DNA of 64,000 nucleotides from the NCBI RefSeq assembly GCF_008274785.1, contig NZ_VTPU01000001.1, positions 310,001-374,000 of the forward strand, written 5' to 3'. A program made the position numbers and the translations under genes. This document shows positions 1 through 9,300 of this stretch, piece by piece. Each line of letters opens with the position of its first letter. Within the stretch, counting starts at the first letter, position 1. Source of the stretch: Halomonas eurihalina (GTDB taxonomy: Bacteria > Pseudomonadota > Gammaproteobacteria > Pseudomonadales > Halomonadaceae). The notes beneath the pieces were generated by a model, which did no database searches, had not been told where the DNA came from, and worked only from the letters and a program-made list of their open reading frames with translations.

Positions 1-1
1 T

Positions 2-991
2 CAACCGCCGGTGGCACCGGCCATGTGGCGCCAGCTCGGCCTGCCGCTTTCGGAATGGTCCAGGGCGCGCCTCAACCTGGCCTACGGCGAGGCCGTCTCA
101 CCGAGCGCCAGACTCCTGGAAGGCGTACTCTGCATGCTCGGGCAGCCGCTCGGGGTCGGCCAGGGCAACAACCCGACCTGCCAGTCGGCCCGCGCCCTGT
201 CGATGTGGGCCTACAACGATCCAGACTATCTACTGCAGATGGTGGCCTGGGCGGCCCGGGACGACGAGATCATCATGCACTTCGAGGGCCAGCCGATCTC
301 GTCCATGGCGAGCCTCTCCGGCGTGGCCAGCGAATTGCCCATGGACCTCGACCCGGTCTCGCTGATCGTGGTGCCTCACCTGGACCGCATCTACGCCGAA
401 ATGGGCCGACGCTGCATCGGCCGGGAAGGCGATCCCCATCGCTGGGTCAATCCCGAATTCCATGGCTGGTGGTCGGGACGAGGCTTTCGCATCAATGTCG
501 ATGTGGCCAGTGGCCAGTTGACCGAGCTGGACACCTTCCTGCGCCACTTCTATGCCAGCTACCACCCCGACTACAACGGCAACCAGCCGTTGATCCATCC
601 CCAGCCGGCAGGCATCGCCGTGACCGACAGCGCCGCCCGTTTCATCGGCTGGCACGCCATCACCATCCTGCGCGCCGGACTCGATCCCGACGGCACTACC
701 CGCGTCTATTTCTACAACCCCAATAACGACAGCGGCCAGGACTGGGGCGATGACGTCAAGGTCAGCACCGCCGGTCGCGGCGAACGCTTCGGCGAGGCCT
801 CGCTGCCCTTCGATCAGTTCGCCTCCCGACTCTACATCTTCCACCACGACCCGCTAGAGCGTGGCGAACTGGCCCAAGTGCCCCAGTCGGAGCTCGAGCG
901 TGTCATCAGCTATATCGAGCGCAGCTGGGGGGCCGACCGCCTGCCTCCGGCCGGCCTGCAGGCCGCCGAGAGCAACACGCCTCACTCGTGA
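2..991 (+). CDS. hypothetical protein, C-terminal part (possible Cys-His-Asn hydrolase fold)
   Basis: The reading frame is open to the left window edge, so this is probably the 3' part of a longer gene; a GTG at 11 is only the first possible start inside the window. I do not recognise the family. A Cys in NNPTCQSAR, a His in GWHAIT and an Asn/Asp-rich stretch YNPNNDSGQDWG occur in the order seen in papain-like cysteine hydrolases, and the segment around the His looks like a core beta-sheet. That resemblance is inference from residue order, not from a profile match. No membrane segment is seen. It lies 142 bp before the TlyA gene in the same orientation and ends with a polar tail. Confidence 0.6.
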   Translation, partial: QPPVAPAMWRQLGLPLSEWSRARLNLAYGEAVSPSARLLEGVLCMLGQPLGVGQGNNPTCQSARALSMWAYNDPDYLLQMVAWAARDDEIIMHFEGQPISSMASLSGVASELPMDLDPVSLIVVPHLDRIYAEMGRRCIGREGDPHRWVNPEFHGWWSGRGFRINVDVASGQLTELDTFLRHFYASYHPDYNGNQPLIHPQPAGIAVTDSAARFIGWHAITILRAGLDPDGTTRVYFYNPNNDSGQDWGDDVKVSTAGRGERFGEASLPFDQFASRLYIFHHDPLERGELAQVPQSELERVISYIERSWGADRLPPAGLQAAESNTPHS

Positions 992-1133
992 ACACTCGGG
1001 CGCTGCGGCGCCCTTTCCGTGGCCTGGCAAGCGTCAGTCCGGTAGTTCGAGTCACATCCGGCCTCATCGGTATCCGACGAATCAATGCCTTGTGTCATAA
1101 TACCGCCATACCCGCTGCCGGAACCGATGCACC

Positions 1134-1889
1134 ATGCCACGCCTCGATCAACTCCTGCTCGGCCAGGGCTTGGCCCGCTCACGCACCCGCGCCCAGCGGC
1201 TGATTCGCCATGGACGGGTACGCCGCGCCGACGACGGTAAGGTGCTGATGCGCCCCGGCGAAAAGCTCGCCGAGACGGTGGAGTTGATGGTCGATGAGGA
1301 TCCCGAGGAGCGCTATGTCTCCCGGGCTGGCCTCAAGCTCGAAGCTCTGCTGGAGACGCTGTCGCTCGATCTTCACGGCCGGAGCGTCCTCGACGTGGGG
1401 CAATCCACCGGCGGCTTCACCGACTGTGCACTGCGCCATGGCGCTCGTCATGTGATCGGCGTGGAGGTGGGACGCGACCAGTTGGATGCCCGCCTGCGCG
1501 CAGACCAGCGTGTCCTCTACCTGGAAGGCCTGAATGCCCGCGCCATGCGCGATGATGCCCGCCTCCAGGCGGCACTGCGTTCACATCCGGTGGATGTCGC
1601 CGTCATGGATGTCGCCTTCATTTCCCAGACCCTGATTCTGCCGGAGTTAGCCGCCATCCTGCCCACGGGAAGTGAGCTACTGTCGCTGGTCAAGCCACAG
1701 TTCGAAGTCGGCCCCGAGGGCGTCAACGCCCAAGGCCTGGTCACCGAAACACACCGCTACGCCGACGTTGAAACGAAACTGCGCGCCGCCTGCGCGTCCA
1801 CTGGCTTCGAGATCCACTACTGGCGTGAAAGCCCGATTCGCGGCGGCGATGGCAACCGAGAGTTTCTTCTCTACGCCCGGCGACGTTGA
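1134..1889 (+). CDS. tlyA: TlyA family rRNA (cytidine-2'-O)-methyltransferase / hemolysin A-like
   Basis: A 251-residue protein with an N-terminal S4 RNA-binding domain (about residues 1-62) and a FtsJ-like Rossmann methyltransferase domain. The SAM loop VLDVGQSTGGFTD sits near residues 85-97, with Gln where most relatives have Ala, preceded by the family signature YVSRAGLKL. Later motifs DVAVMDVAFISQ and LVKPQFEVG match TlyA proteins, which 2'-O-methylate cytidines of 16S/23S rRNA; the haemolysin name is historical. It stands alone, converging on the ABC exporter gene with only a 15-bp gap. Length is typical of the family. Confidence 0.93.
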   Translation: MPRLDQLLLGQGLARSRTRAQRLIRHGRVRRADDGKVLMRPGEKLAETVELMVDEDPEERYVSRAGLKLEALLETLSLDLHGRSVLDVGQSTGGFTDCALRHGARHVIGVEVGRDQLDARLRADQRVLYLEGLNARAMRDDARLQAALRSHPVDVAVMDVAFISQTLILPELAAILPTGSELLSLVKPQFEVGPEGVNAQGLVTETHRYADVETKLRAACASTGFEIHYWRESPIRGGDGNREFLLYARRR

Positions 1890-1896
1890 GAACGTC
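1882..1896. terminator. small hairpin in the tlyA/ABC-exporter convergent gap
   Basis: GACGTT-gag-AACGTC forms a 6-bp perfect hairpin overlapping the tlyA stop. There is no T tract, so its role in ending either convergent transcript is only a possibility. Confidence 0.25.
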
Positions 1897-1904
1897 ACAT
1901 ATGC

Positions 1905-4013
1905 CTACAACGACCCCATATCTATCACACGATCCGTCATGGCGAGTGTTGAAGGGCGGTGCGCGATCACGACCCGAGTGATGGATAACGTCTGTATCGC
2001 CGCATTGATCGCAGCTTCGTTCTCGGGGTCAAGGTGACTCGTCGCCTCGTCCAGCAGCAGAACCTTGGGTCGCCGATACAATGCCCTGGCTAGGATGACC
2101 CTCTGCATCTGCCCTCCCGACAACGTGCTCCCCATGTCACCCACAAAGGTTTCGTAACCCATCGGCATCTTCACGATCTCATCGTGAATGGCGGCCAACA
2201 TCGCACACTGATGAACGAGACGGATATCAGGCTCCGGGTCGAAACCACTGATATTTTCAGCAACCGAGCCGGCAAAAAGACGGTCATCCTGCAACACGCA
2301 CCCAACTCGATCCCGATAAGCAGCTGCCCCAATGGATGACAGCTCCTTGCCATCGATACAGACGTGACCTTCACTAGGTAGCATCAAGCCAGACAGGATC
2401 TTCAACAATGTGGTTTTACCGGAGCCCGAAGGACCAGAGATACCGACACACTCCTGGGCACCAATGGAAAAGCTAATTTCTTTCAGAACATCATCTTCAC
2501 TATCAGCATACCGAAAACTGACATTTTTCACATCGATACTTCCACCACCTTCTGCATCCTCATCGCCCCCTGAAGAACCAGAGGATAGATCACTTTTTTC
2601 AGGTTCTATCAAGGCAATATCGGCAACACGCTCGCCATGAAGCGACAGCATTCGCAGCTGTATCATGGTGGAGACAAAGTTATCCATCCGGTTGGTAAAT
2701 TGATCCTTGTATGAGAGAAAGGCTATCAACATGCCTACCGATAGCGCATCCCCCATAATGGCACGCGCACCAAAATATATGATAATGATTCGATCAGCAC
2801 CAAACAGAAGTCGGCTGGCATTTTGAAACACGATATCAAATTTTTCCACTTGCAAGTTAGCATTGACCCGATCGACCAAATAGTTGATCCAGACAGAGCG
2901 ACGTCTCTCCTCTAGGTTAAGAACTTTTAGACTAGCCATCCCACGCAGGCTTTCCATGAAATGAGTATTCTCCTGCGCAGCATATACAATGGCTTCTTCC
3001 GACAAGTTCCTATACGGATGATAAAGACAAAGCCTGATAATGGTGTACACGAGAACGGCCACAAGGGGAACACTGGCCAACCAGCCTCCATACAGCCATA
3101 GCATGACAATCAGTGCAATGGACATGACACCATCCAGAAGTGCCATGATGGCGCTAGTAGTAAGCGTCTTCTGTATAGAATCAAGAGAACCAAAACGTGA
3201 TACAATATCACCCACATGACGCTTCTCGAAGTAGCTAAGTGACAAGCGCATCAGGTGATCGAACAGTCCCGCTTTCCACTGCAAGACCAAGCTCGAGCCA
3301 ATCAACATTGAAGACCAGGAACGAACAAAACTAGCCAACACCTGGAGGATCAATAACAACACAAAGGCAATTGTTATCAATGTCAGAAGATCATGATCCT
3401 GTGCCACGATCACCTGATCGATCACCATTTGAAAGCCAATTGGCATGGCAATAGTCACGATTTCCAGAAGCACAGATATTGCAATGATCTGCAGCGCGGC
3501 CCGACCGATGCCGGATGTCCGCTTGATCATTTCTGTTACATGGATGCGCTCACGCTCATCCTTCTTCGTAAAGAGCTCGTTTGGCCATGCCTCAAGAGCG
3601 ACGCCGGTAAATCGCTTAGAGACTTCCGAATATGGCAGTTTTCGACTTCCGGTAGCCGGATCATGAATGGTAACGCTGTTCGCACCAACACGCGTGAGAA
3701 CGACGAAGTGATTGTGATTCCAGTGAAGTACACATGGCAACTGCAATTTCCCGAGGTCGGAAAGCTCCAGCCGCACAGCTCTCGTCGATAACTTGAGATC
3801 TCCCCCTACTTTCAGCAGATCCCTTAATGCCATTCCCTTCAATGAGGTGGAAAATCGATGACGCATCGCGGGAAGGTCGAGAGTATGCCCATGATGGCTG
3901 GCAATCATCGCCATACAGGCAAGGCCGCATTCCGCTGCCTCGGATTGAATGATGACAGGCGTCCCTCGCCTTATGCCACCCAATAGACGCTTTGGTAGTT
4001 CTGAAAGATTCAT
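1905..4013 (-). CDS. C39 peptidase-containing ABC exporter (CvaB/RaxB type)
   Basis: A 702-residue bifunctional bacteriocin maturation-export ATPase, the same size class as CvaB. An N-terminal C39 cysteine peptidase domain shows oxyanion Gln23, catalytic Cys29 in AAECGLAC, His102 in WNHNHFVVL and Asp118 in IHDPATG; this domain cuts leaders after double glycine. A six-helix ABC membrane domain (about 160-440) follows, then an ATPase with Walker A GPSGSGKTT, signature LSGGQMQRV and Walker B VLLLDEATSHLD. It overlaps the upstream HlyD gene by 4 bp, so the two are co-transcribed. Base composition is clearly more AT-rich than the neighbouring genes, a sign of transfer. The likely substrate is the peptide encoded at 5993. 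Confidence 0.95.
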   Translation of the reverse strand: MNLSELPKRLLGGIRRGTPVIIQSEAAECGLACMAMIASHHGHTLDLPAMRHRFSTSLKGMALRDLLKVGGDLKLSTRAVRLELSDLGKLQLPCVLHWNHNHFVVLTRVGANSVTIHDPATGSRKLPYSEVSKRFTGVALEAWPNELFTKKDERERIHVTEMIKRTSGIGRAALQIIAISVLLEIVTIAMPIGFQMVIDQVIVAQDHDLLTLITIAFVLLLILQVLASFVRSWSSMLIGSSLVLQWKAGLFDHLMRLSLSYFEKRHVGDIVSRFGSLDSIQKTLTTSAIMALLDGVMSIALIVMLWLYGGWLASVPLVAVLVYTIIRLCLYHPYRNLSEEAIVYAAQENTHFMESLRGMASLKVLNLEERRRSVWINYLVDRVNANLQVEKFDIVFQNASRLLFGADRIIIIYFGARAIMGDALSVGMLIAFLSYKDQFTNRMDNFVSTMIQLRMLSLHGERVADIALIEPEKSDLSSGSSGGDEDAEGGGSIDVKNVSFRYADSEDDVLKEISFSIGAQECVGISGPSGSGKTTLLKILSGLMLPSEGHVCIDGKELSSIGAAAYRDRVGCVLQDDRLFAGSVAENISGFDPEPDIRLVHQCAMLAAIHDEIVKMPMGYETFVGDMGSTLSGGQMQRVILARALYRRPKVLLLDEATSHLDPENEAAINAAIQTLSITRVVIAHRPSTLAMTDRVIDMGSL

Positions 4014-5299
4014 TGTGCTTCTCCCTCAGCATCTAAAACTTCCGCAAGTCCATAAAGTGGCTCAAATATCCACTGATAGATAGGGCGTGTCTCTACCATG
4101 ATGTGAGCTTCTACCTGCATACCAGCCTGCAAGGGGACACGATCACCATAAGTGATGGCAAAGGGGGAGTCTGGCTTCACGGTGATGCGATACACAGCTG
4201 TCGAGGAAGGAGCAGAAGCTCCATTATCTACAAGCATTTTTATTTCATCTTGTTTCAGAGGAGCGCGCGATATTCCGGATACCGTCCCGGGATATTGACC
4301 AAATTTTTGGTAAGGAAAAGCAGAATAGCGCAATAACACCCCATCACTCTCGTGCAAGAAACCAATATCGCGATTCGGGACTAGCATCTGTGCCTTGAGC
4401 TGAGCATCATCCGGGAGAATCGTGAGAAGAGGAGTGCCTGTAGAAACCGTCTGCCCTGCCTGAGTGGAAATCGACTCGACGATGCCGTCTCGCGGAGCAG
4501 TAACACGAATGGATTGCCGAGATTCCCCCTCCGCAACCTGCTTTTCAATATCAATGAGCTGACGACGCAACCTTCCAACTTCAGAGGCAGAACTCAAATC
4601 GAAGGAAGATAACTCATCGCGAATATTTTCCAGTTCGGATCTCAGTCTGACATGCTGTCCTTTAAGCCGTTCCAGAGTCTCACGCCGTTCCATATATGCC
4701 TGTAAGCGACTTTCAAAGGCCTGAGAGGGCGTCAGCCCTTTATCCATATATTCTTTTTGCTCCATGGCATAACCATGCAGGGTGTCAGAAAACTCCTCCG
4801 AAACCTTTATCTGCTCTTCAATTTGTTCGATTTCCCCAACAAGGTTATCCTGTTGATTCCTCAAAGCATTCTTTTCCTGAACCGCCAACTTCTCATGCCG
4901 CTTTATTTCTGACTTTATTTCTTCCCTTTGATCTCTCAACAACTGATTGACAACTTCTTGTGTATCCCCCAGTGCGGTTGTGCTTTCAAGATTTATCTCA
5001 TAGAGGACGTCTCCCTTCCCAACACTCTCTCCCTTCTTCACATGCTGACGTGTTACCCAACCATAGCTCGGCGCAGAAACTCGAGTCAGTCCTTCAGTCG
5101 GCAACATGACTCCGGACACGGAAACACGCCGGGTATAATCCCCGAATATCAGGAAAGCAATAATCGCGACAACGATAACCAGGGATGTCACGGCCAGAAC
5201 TATTGTCGGGATATTTTGCAATACGGCGGGACGTCCCAGCCACGTCATCCGACGTGCCTCAAATGATTCCTTTCTAAACAAGGACGAATTCTCACTCAT
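4010..5299 (-). CDS. HlyD/RaxA-type membrane fusion protein (bacteriocin secretion adaptor)
   Basis: A 429-residue periplasmic adaptor of a type I secretion system. There is a short cytoplasmic N-terminus, one transmembrane helix near residues 30-55, a lipoyl half (VKKGESVGKGDVLYEI), a long coiled coil rich in Lys, Glu and Gln (about 110-270), and the returning lipoyl and barrel parts (IRVTAPRDGIVESI). This is the CvaA/RaxA pattern. It would bridge the C39 ABC exporter to an outer-membrane TolC-like channel, which is not encoded in this window. The start ATGAGTGA is preceded by AAGGGAG about 10 bp away. Composition is AT-rich like its partner gene. Confidence 0.93.
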   Translation of the reverse strand: MSENSSLFRKESFEARRMTWLGRPAVLQNIPTIVLAVTSLVIVVAIIAFLIFGDYTRRVSVSGVMLPTEGLTRVSAPSYGWVTRQHVKKGESVGKGDVLYEINLESTTALGDTQEVVNQLLRDQREEIKSEIKRHEKLAVQEKNALRNQQDNLVGEIEQIEEQIKVSEEFSDTLHGYAMEQKEYMDKGLTPSQAFESRLQAYMERRETLERLKGQHVRLRSELENIRDELSSFDLSSASEVGRLRRQLIDIEKQVAEGESRQSIRVTAPRDGIVESISTQAGQTVSTGTPLLTILPDDAQLKAQMLVPNRDIGFLHESDGVLLRYSAFPYQKFGQYPGTVSGISRAPLKQDEIKMLVDNGASAPSSTAVYRITVKPDSPFAITYGDRVPLQAGMQVEAHIMVETRPIYQWIFEPLYGLAEVLDAEGEAQ

Positions 5300-5872
5300 G
5301 CAGCAGGTACTCCCTTACCCATTCATGCTGCTCCATCACTGCCTTTTTGGTTCGCCGAACAAGACCTCTTCTATCTATCGCGAAAGGTCATCCATCGGCG
5401 AAAGGTTATCGCTCCCCACTCTTACAGAAACGATGCTCGCTTATCAAGGAGATCAATACGCTAAAACAGTAGAACCCCCCATACATTTACGGCTCTATCG
5501 TGCTTCATGTCGGCAATCTTCTACGGTCACCCCATTGCCAGCTTACTCCACCATTCTTCCATCATGCCACCCTTTTCAATAGCGATGCTCCCTCTTACCC
5601 CATAGAACCAGAAGACCACCTGCACGTCTGGTATATTTTATTCATTTCAGAAATTTGACTAGCATTAATCATTATCAACCATTGCAACCCGAACAAACAA
5701 ACATCTCACATAACAAAAAAACAACACTCGGTAACACTCTTCAACCTGCAACCTGTCATGACCCCCAAGCCATGGTGCGGACGAGCCCCATGAGTGGATC
5801 GCAACAGATTATTCATCTTAACATTACCGCTACAAATATGTTTTTACAGTACTGAATACTGCCCACCTGGCC
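5300..5872. other. AT-rich intergenic region between the exporter operon and the microcin-like gene
   Basis: No convincing gene is seen on either strand. On the minus strand there is a run of tiny ATG-started frames (12, 15 and 26 codons) and a 14-codon frame whose stop overlaps the HlyD start; none has a recognisable family. The exporter promoter should lie here, reading leftwards. An immunity gene would be expected nearby but none was recognised. Confidence 0.5.
5658..5676. promoter_or_regulatory. possible Fur box upstream of the exporter operon
   Basis: The 19-mer ends in AATCATTATC, identical to the right ten bases of the GATAATGATAATCATTATC Fur consensus, but the left half matches only 3 of 9. 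Overall 13 of 19 by eye. The colicin V export operon of E. coli is iron-regulated through Fur, which makes the site plausible but not established. Confidence 0.3.
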
Positions 5873-5921
5873 TGACCTGGGCTTGACCTAGGCTTGACGC
5901 TTTTTACTTGAATAATCTAAA
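5873..5921 (+). promoter_or_regulatory. microcin-like gene promoter with 11-bp phased direct repeats
   Basis: A -35 element TTGACG (5894-5899) is followed 16 bp later by a -10 TCTAAA (5916-5921). Immediately upstream and overlapping the -35 are tandem 11-bp units TGACCTGGGCT (5873-5883) and TGACCTAGGCT (5884-5894), with a third partial copy starting TGAC at 5895. One-turn spacing next to a -35 suggests an activator or repressor site; the regulator is unknown. Confidence 0.45.
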
Positions 5922-5929
5922 GATGTGAG

Positions 5930-5977
5930 TGCTGTTCAGCGGGATGACTGCTGCAACAGCACAATTTTTACAGCAGT
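5930..5977 (+). promoter_or_regulatory. structured leader (possible attenuator) of the microcin-like gene
   Basis: TGCTGTTCAGC (5930-5940) pairs with GCTGCAACAGCA (5950-5961) with one bulged C, and CAATTTTT follows directly, giving an intrinsic-terminator shape inside the 5' leader. An alternative stem pairs ACTGCTG (5947-5953) with CAGCAGT (5971-5977), which would break the first. The ribosome binding site AAGGAGG lies just after. Regulation by attenuation is inference. Confidence 0.4.
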
Positions 5978-5992
5978 ACACAAGGAGGTCAC

Positions 5993-6226
5993 ATGTCTGA
6001 TTCGACCATTCGCGCCATGAGTCTCGATGAGATCGATATCGTCTCTGGCGGTATTAGCTATGATCAAGCCTATAACGACTTTCAAGAGGGTGGACAGCAA
6101 CTCGGTGCAGGGGCCGGCAAACTTGTGGCCAGTGCCTGGACCGGCATTGCCCTGACACCGGCGCTCATTGCAGACTCACTGGGTCTGGGTACATCACTGC
6201 CCGGCGGGCTCCCCGAACTACCCTGA
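5993..6226 (+). CDS. class II microcin-like precursor peptide with double-glycine leader
   Basis: A 77-residue peptide with a 20-residue N-terminal leader ending MSLDEIDIVSGG, matching the leader pattern (L-x-E-hydrophobic-x-x-V-S-G-G) cut by C39 peptidases in microcin V relatives. The predicted mature peptide has 57 residues, starts ISYDQAYNDF, contains a small-residue and hydrophobic stretch (GAGAGKLVASAWTGIAL) that could form a membrane-active helix, and ends with a Pro/Gly/Leu-rich tail; it has no Cys. A strong AAGGAGG lies at a good distance before the ATG. It is divergent from the C39 exporter/HlyD pair that would mature and export it. It could instead be a secreted signal; antibacterial activity is inference. 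Confidence 0.8.
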   Translation: MSDSTIRAMSLDEIDIVSGGISYDQAYNDFQEGGQQLGAGAGKLVASAWTGIALTPALIADSLGLGTSLPGGLPELP

Positions 6227-6245
6227 CCCTGAAGCTTCACAGTCA

Positions 6246-6279
6246 CAAGGCGGTGCCCATGAACATGGGCACCGCCTTG
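6246..6279. terminator. hairpin terminator after the microcin-like gene
   Basis: A perfect 15-bp inverted repeat, CAAGGCGGTGCCCAT and its complement, flanks the loop GAAC 20 bp after the peptide stop. T-rich sequence follows only after about 17 bp. It could serve both the peptide gene and the converging channel gene. Confidence 0.7.
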
Positions 6280-6359
6280 CCTGAGTGATGACTCACCTTT
6301 TCATGCTCATTTTTGTGGCAATAGCTTCCCACCGCTTTACCTGACCACAGGGCTAGGCG

Positions 6360-9300
6360 CTAGCGCCCCCCACCATCACCGCCACCGTCGACGTCACCAG
6401 GGTCTCCCGCCGCACCGGGAGGAGGATGGCGCGGTTCATCGCGGCTCGACGATGATACGGACGAGCGGGACTGCAGCTTGGTGCGAGCACCATCGCTACG
6501 GTGCAACCAAACATCCATCTGGTTGAATGCGATATCCAGGTCATGCTCGGCCAGCAGCTCACCAACGCGGCCATTGAGTTCATCGCTGGCATACAGGCGA
6601 TCACCGAGGCTGTTGACGAAGATGCGCAGCTCGAACTCCATGGCATTGGCGCTGTATCGCATGAAGAAGGTTTCCGGTGCCGGGTCGCGCAGCACTCGAT
6701 CATTCTCGTCGGCAGCCTGCTGCAATAGACGCTGCACCAGGCGATGATCAGAGCCGAGCTCCACACCGTAGGTCAGTATTACCCGCGTGATGTTGTCCGA
6801 CAGCGACCAGTTGATGAGCTGATCGGTGACGAACGTCTTGTTGGGGATAATGATCTCCTTGCGATCGAAGTCGGTGACCGTGGTAGCGCGGATCCGAATC
6901 CGACTGACCGTGCCGGTGAGGTTGCCGAGGGTGATGGTGTCGCCGATGCGTACCGGGCGTTCGAAGAGAATGATCAACCCCGAAATGAAGTTGGCGAATA
7001 TCTCCTGCAAGCCAAAGCCCAGCCCGACACCCAGGGCCGCCACCAACCACTGCAGTTTGCTCCAGGAGACGCCGAGCGTACCCAGTGCCATCACCACGCC
7101 GGTGCCGACGATGGTATAGGACAGCAGGGAGCTGATGGCGTAGGCACTCCCCTGCTTGAGCTCCAGACGCGACAGCACCATCACCTCGAGCAATCCAGGC
7201 AGATTGCGCGCCAGCATCAGGGTTAGCGCAACGACCAACAGGGCCACGATGGCATCGGCCACGGAAACCGCACCACCCACCAGATCGGCGCCCTGCTGCC
7301 CCTCGCCGCCCAGCAGCATGACCTGCTCCAGGTAGCCCAGGACCGTGAGGAGGTCGGCCCACACCAGATAGAGCACCACCAGAAAGCCGATCAACAAGGC
7401 CAGCTTGGCCAGGCGCAACGATTGTTGATTGACCTGCTTCATGTCCAGTGGAGGCTCTTCGACGACATCGAGCCCACTCTCGCTTTCATTCTCTTGCAGC
7501 GCACGACGACGCGCCAGGGCCCGGCGGTACGCCAGACGACGCGCGGCCACGGCCAAGCCCCGCACCACAGCTGCCTCTACGAGTATCCATACGCCCAGCA
7601 CATACAGGGTGATCACGAACCGGCTGACCAGGCTCAAGGCCGTGTAGGCATAACCGGATACCACCAACCCGCCCAGAAATAACGGTACCGCCGCCATCGC
7701 CAATCCCAGCACCAGACGGAAGAACTTCACACCGAAAAAGGGCGTATGCGCCATGATCAGCTTGGCCAGCGACAGACTCATCCCCAAGAGCCCTGCCAGC
7801 AGTATGCCCATGGCCAGAGGGCGAAGGTTGAGATTGATCCCGGCATCACGCGCCAGGGGGGCGACCAGCAATACCGGAATCATCGCCGCAAACAACCACA
7901 ACAGCCAGCGATGCAATCTCGACACATAGGCCGACGGCCAATAGAACTGGCGCACGGCGACGCCATCGGCGGTCAGCAGGCGACGCGCCCAAGCCACCAC
8001 CGCCCAGGCCAGGGCAATCTGCGCCAGCGACCAGCCGATATTCTGTGCAACGCCCTGCCCGCCAAACAGCAACGCCAGGCCGATGCTCGCCAGGACCAAT
8101 GGCAGAGGCATCGCCAACAGAGCATTGAACATTATCGCCTTGGGCGTATGGGCCTGGCTGTCACGGCGCAGATGGCCGATCTCATCGTGCAGGCGCAACA
8201 AACGACGCTTGAGGGTTCGCCTGAGCAGCAGCAATCCCGCCGCCGCCAGTAGCAGCGGCAGGCCCAGCAGCGCCCTGGCATCCGGCATCGTCCAGTGAGT
8301 CGGCAAGGCCTGGCGCCACTCGCCTTCCCGCCACTCGGTCCTTAGATGATCCGGCAGCTTGAGCAACCAGGCGAGATCCAGAGGACGTGCGTTGGCCACC
8401 CAGAACAACTGTTTGTTGATAGTGTCGCGCAATGACCGGCTGGTCGACAGCAATTGTTGCTGATGGAGCTGCAACTCGATGGCCGTGCTGAGCATCTCGC
8501 CATAGGTTGGCTCAAGCTGTTCCAGCAGGTCACGACGTGCGCGAAACAACTGCGCCAGCGGCGCGACCAGTTCAGGCGACATTTCATCGTCTGTCGCACT
8601 CGCCATCTGCTCCTGCGCCAGCGTATCGGCATCCTTGAGCGTCTCGCGCTGCCGATCCAGCTCAAACTGACGCAAGCGCCAATCGGCGATCTCGTCCTTC
8701 AATCCTCCCCGCACCTCGACCTTGGGCAAGGCCTGGCGCTGCTCCCGCAGGATCCTGGACAACAAGGTGCTACCACGGATGGCCTCCACGTGTTCGTCCA
8801 TACCTCTCTGCAACTGACGCACCTGGTCGAGCTGACGCCGCACCTCGAGCCCCTGGCGTACCAGCTCATTAGCCTGACTGGTAATGCGCAACAGCTCCAG
8901 GCTCATGTCCCGATTGACCTGCTGAGCTTCGCTCACCAAAGGATGGCTCGCCACATCATCGGGTTCGTCCTGCACGGCCTCGGCAATCGCCTGTTCGGAT
9001 CGCTCCCGGCGTCTCTGGTCGATCACCCCCTGCAAGGCCAACACCTGGGCTTCCTGGCTGGTTACACGACGCTGGAGCAGGTCCCGGCGCTGCTGTGCCA
9101 GTTCCCGCAAACGCGAGTTGGTTGCCAGCTCACGCTGATGCAACGCCAGACGTTGTTCGGCCAGTGCCCGTTGGGTACGAGCATGCATGTGCCGAGGATC
9201 GCTCTCGTCGACATCACGTGCCTCCAGATCCTCGAGCGTGCGGCGACTCTCCTCCACGGCCTGAGTCGCATCGGAAATGCCCTGCTGGGCACGCTCCGGT

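Noticed and set aside
5655..5855. A 66-codon plus-strand frame before the microcin-like gene, as possible immunity protein
   Set aside because: No ribosome site, no membrane helix, Asn/Gln/His-rich composition typical of non-coding AT-rich DNA.
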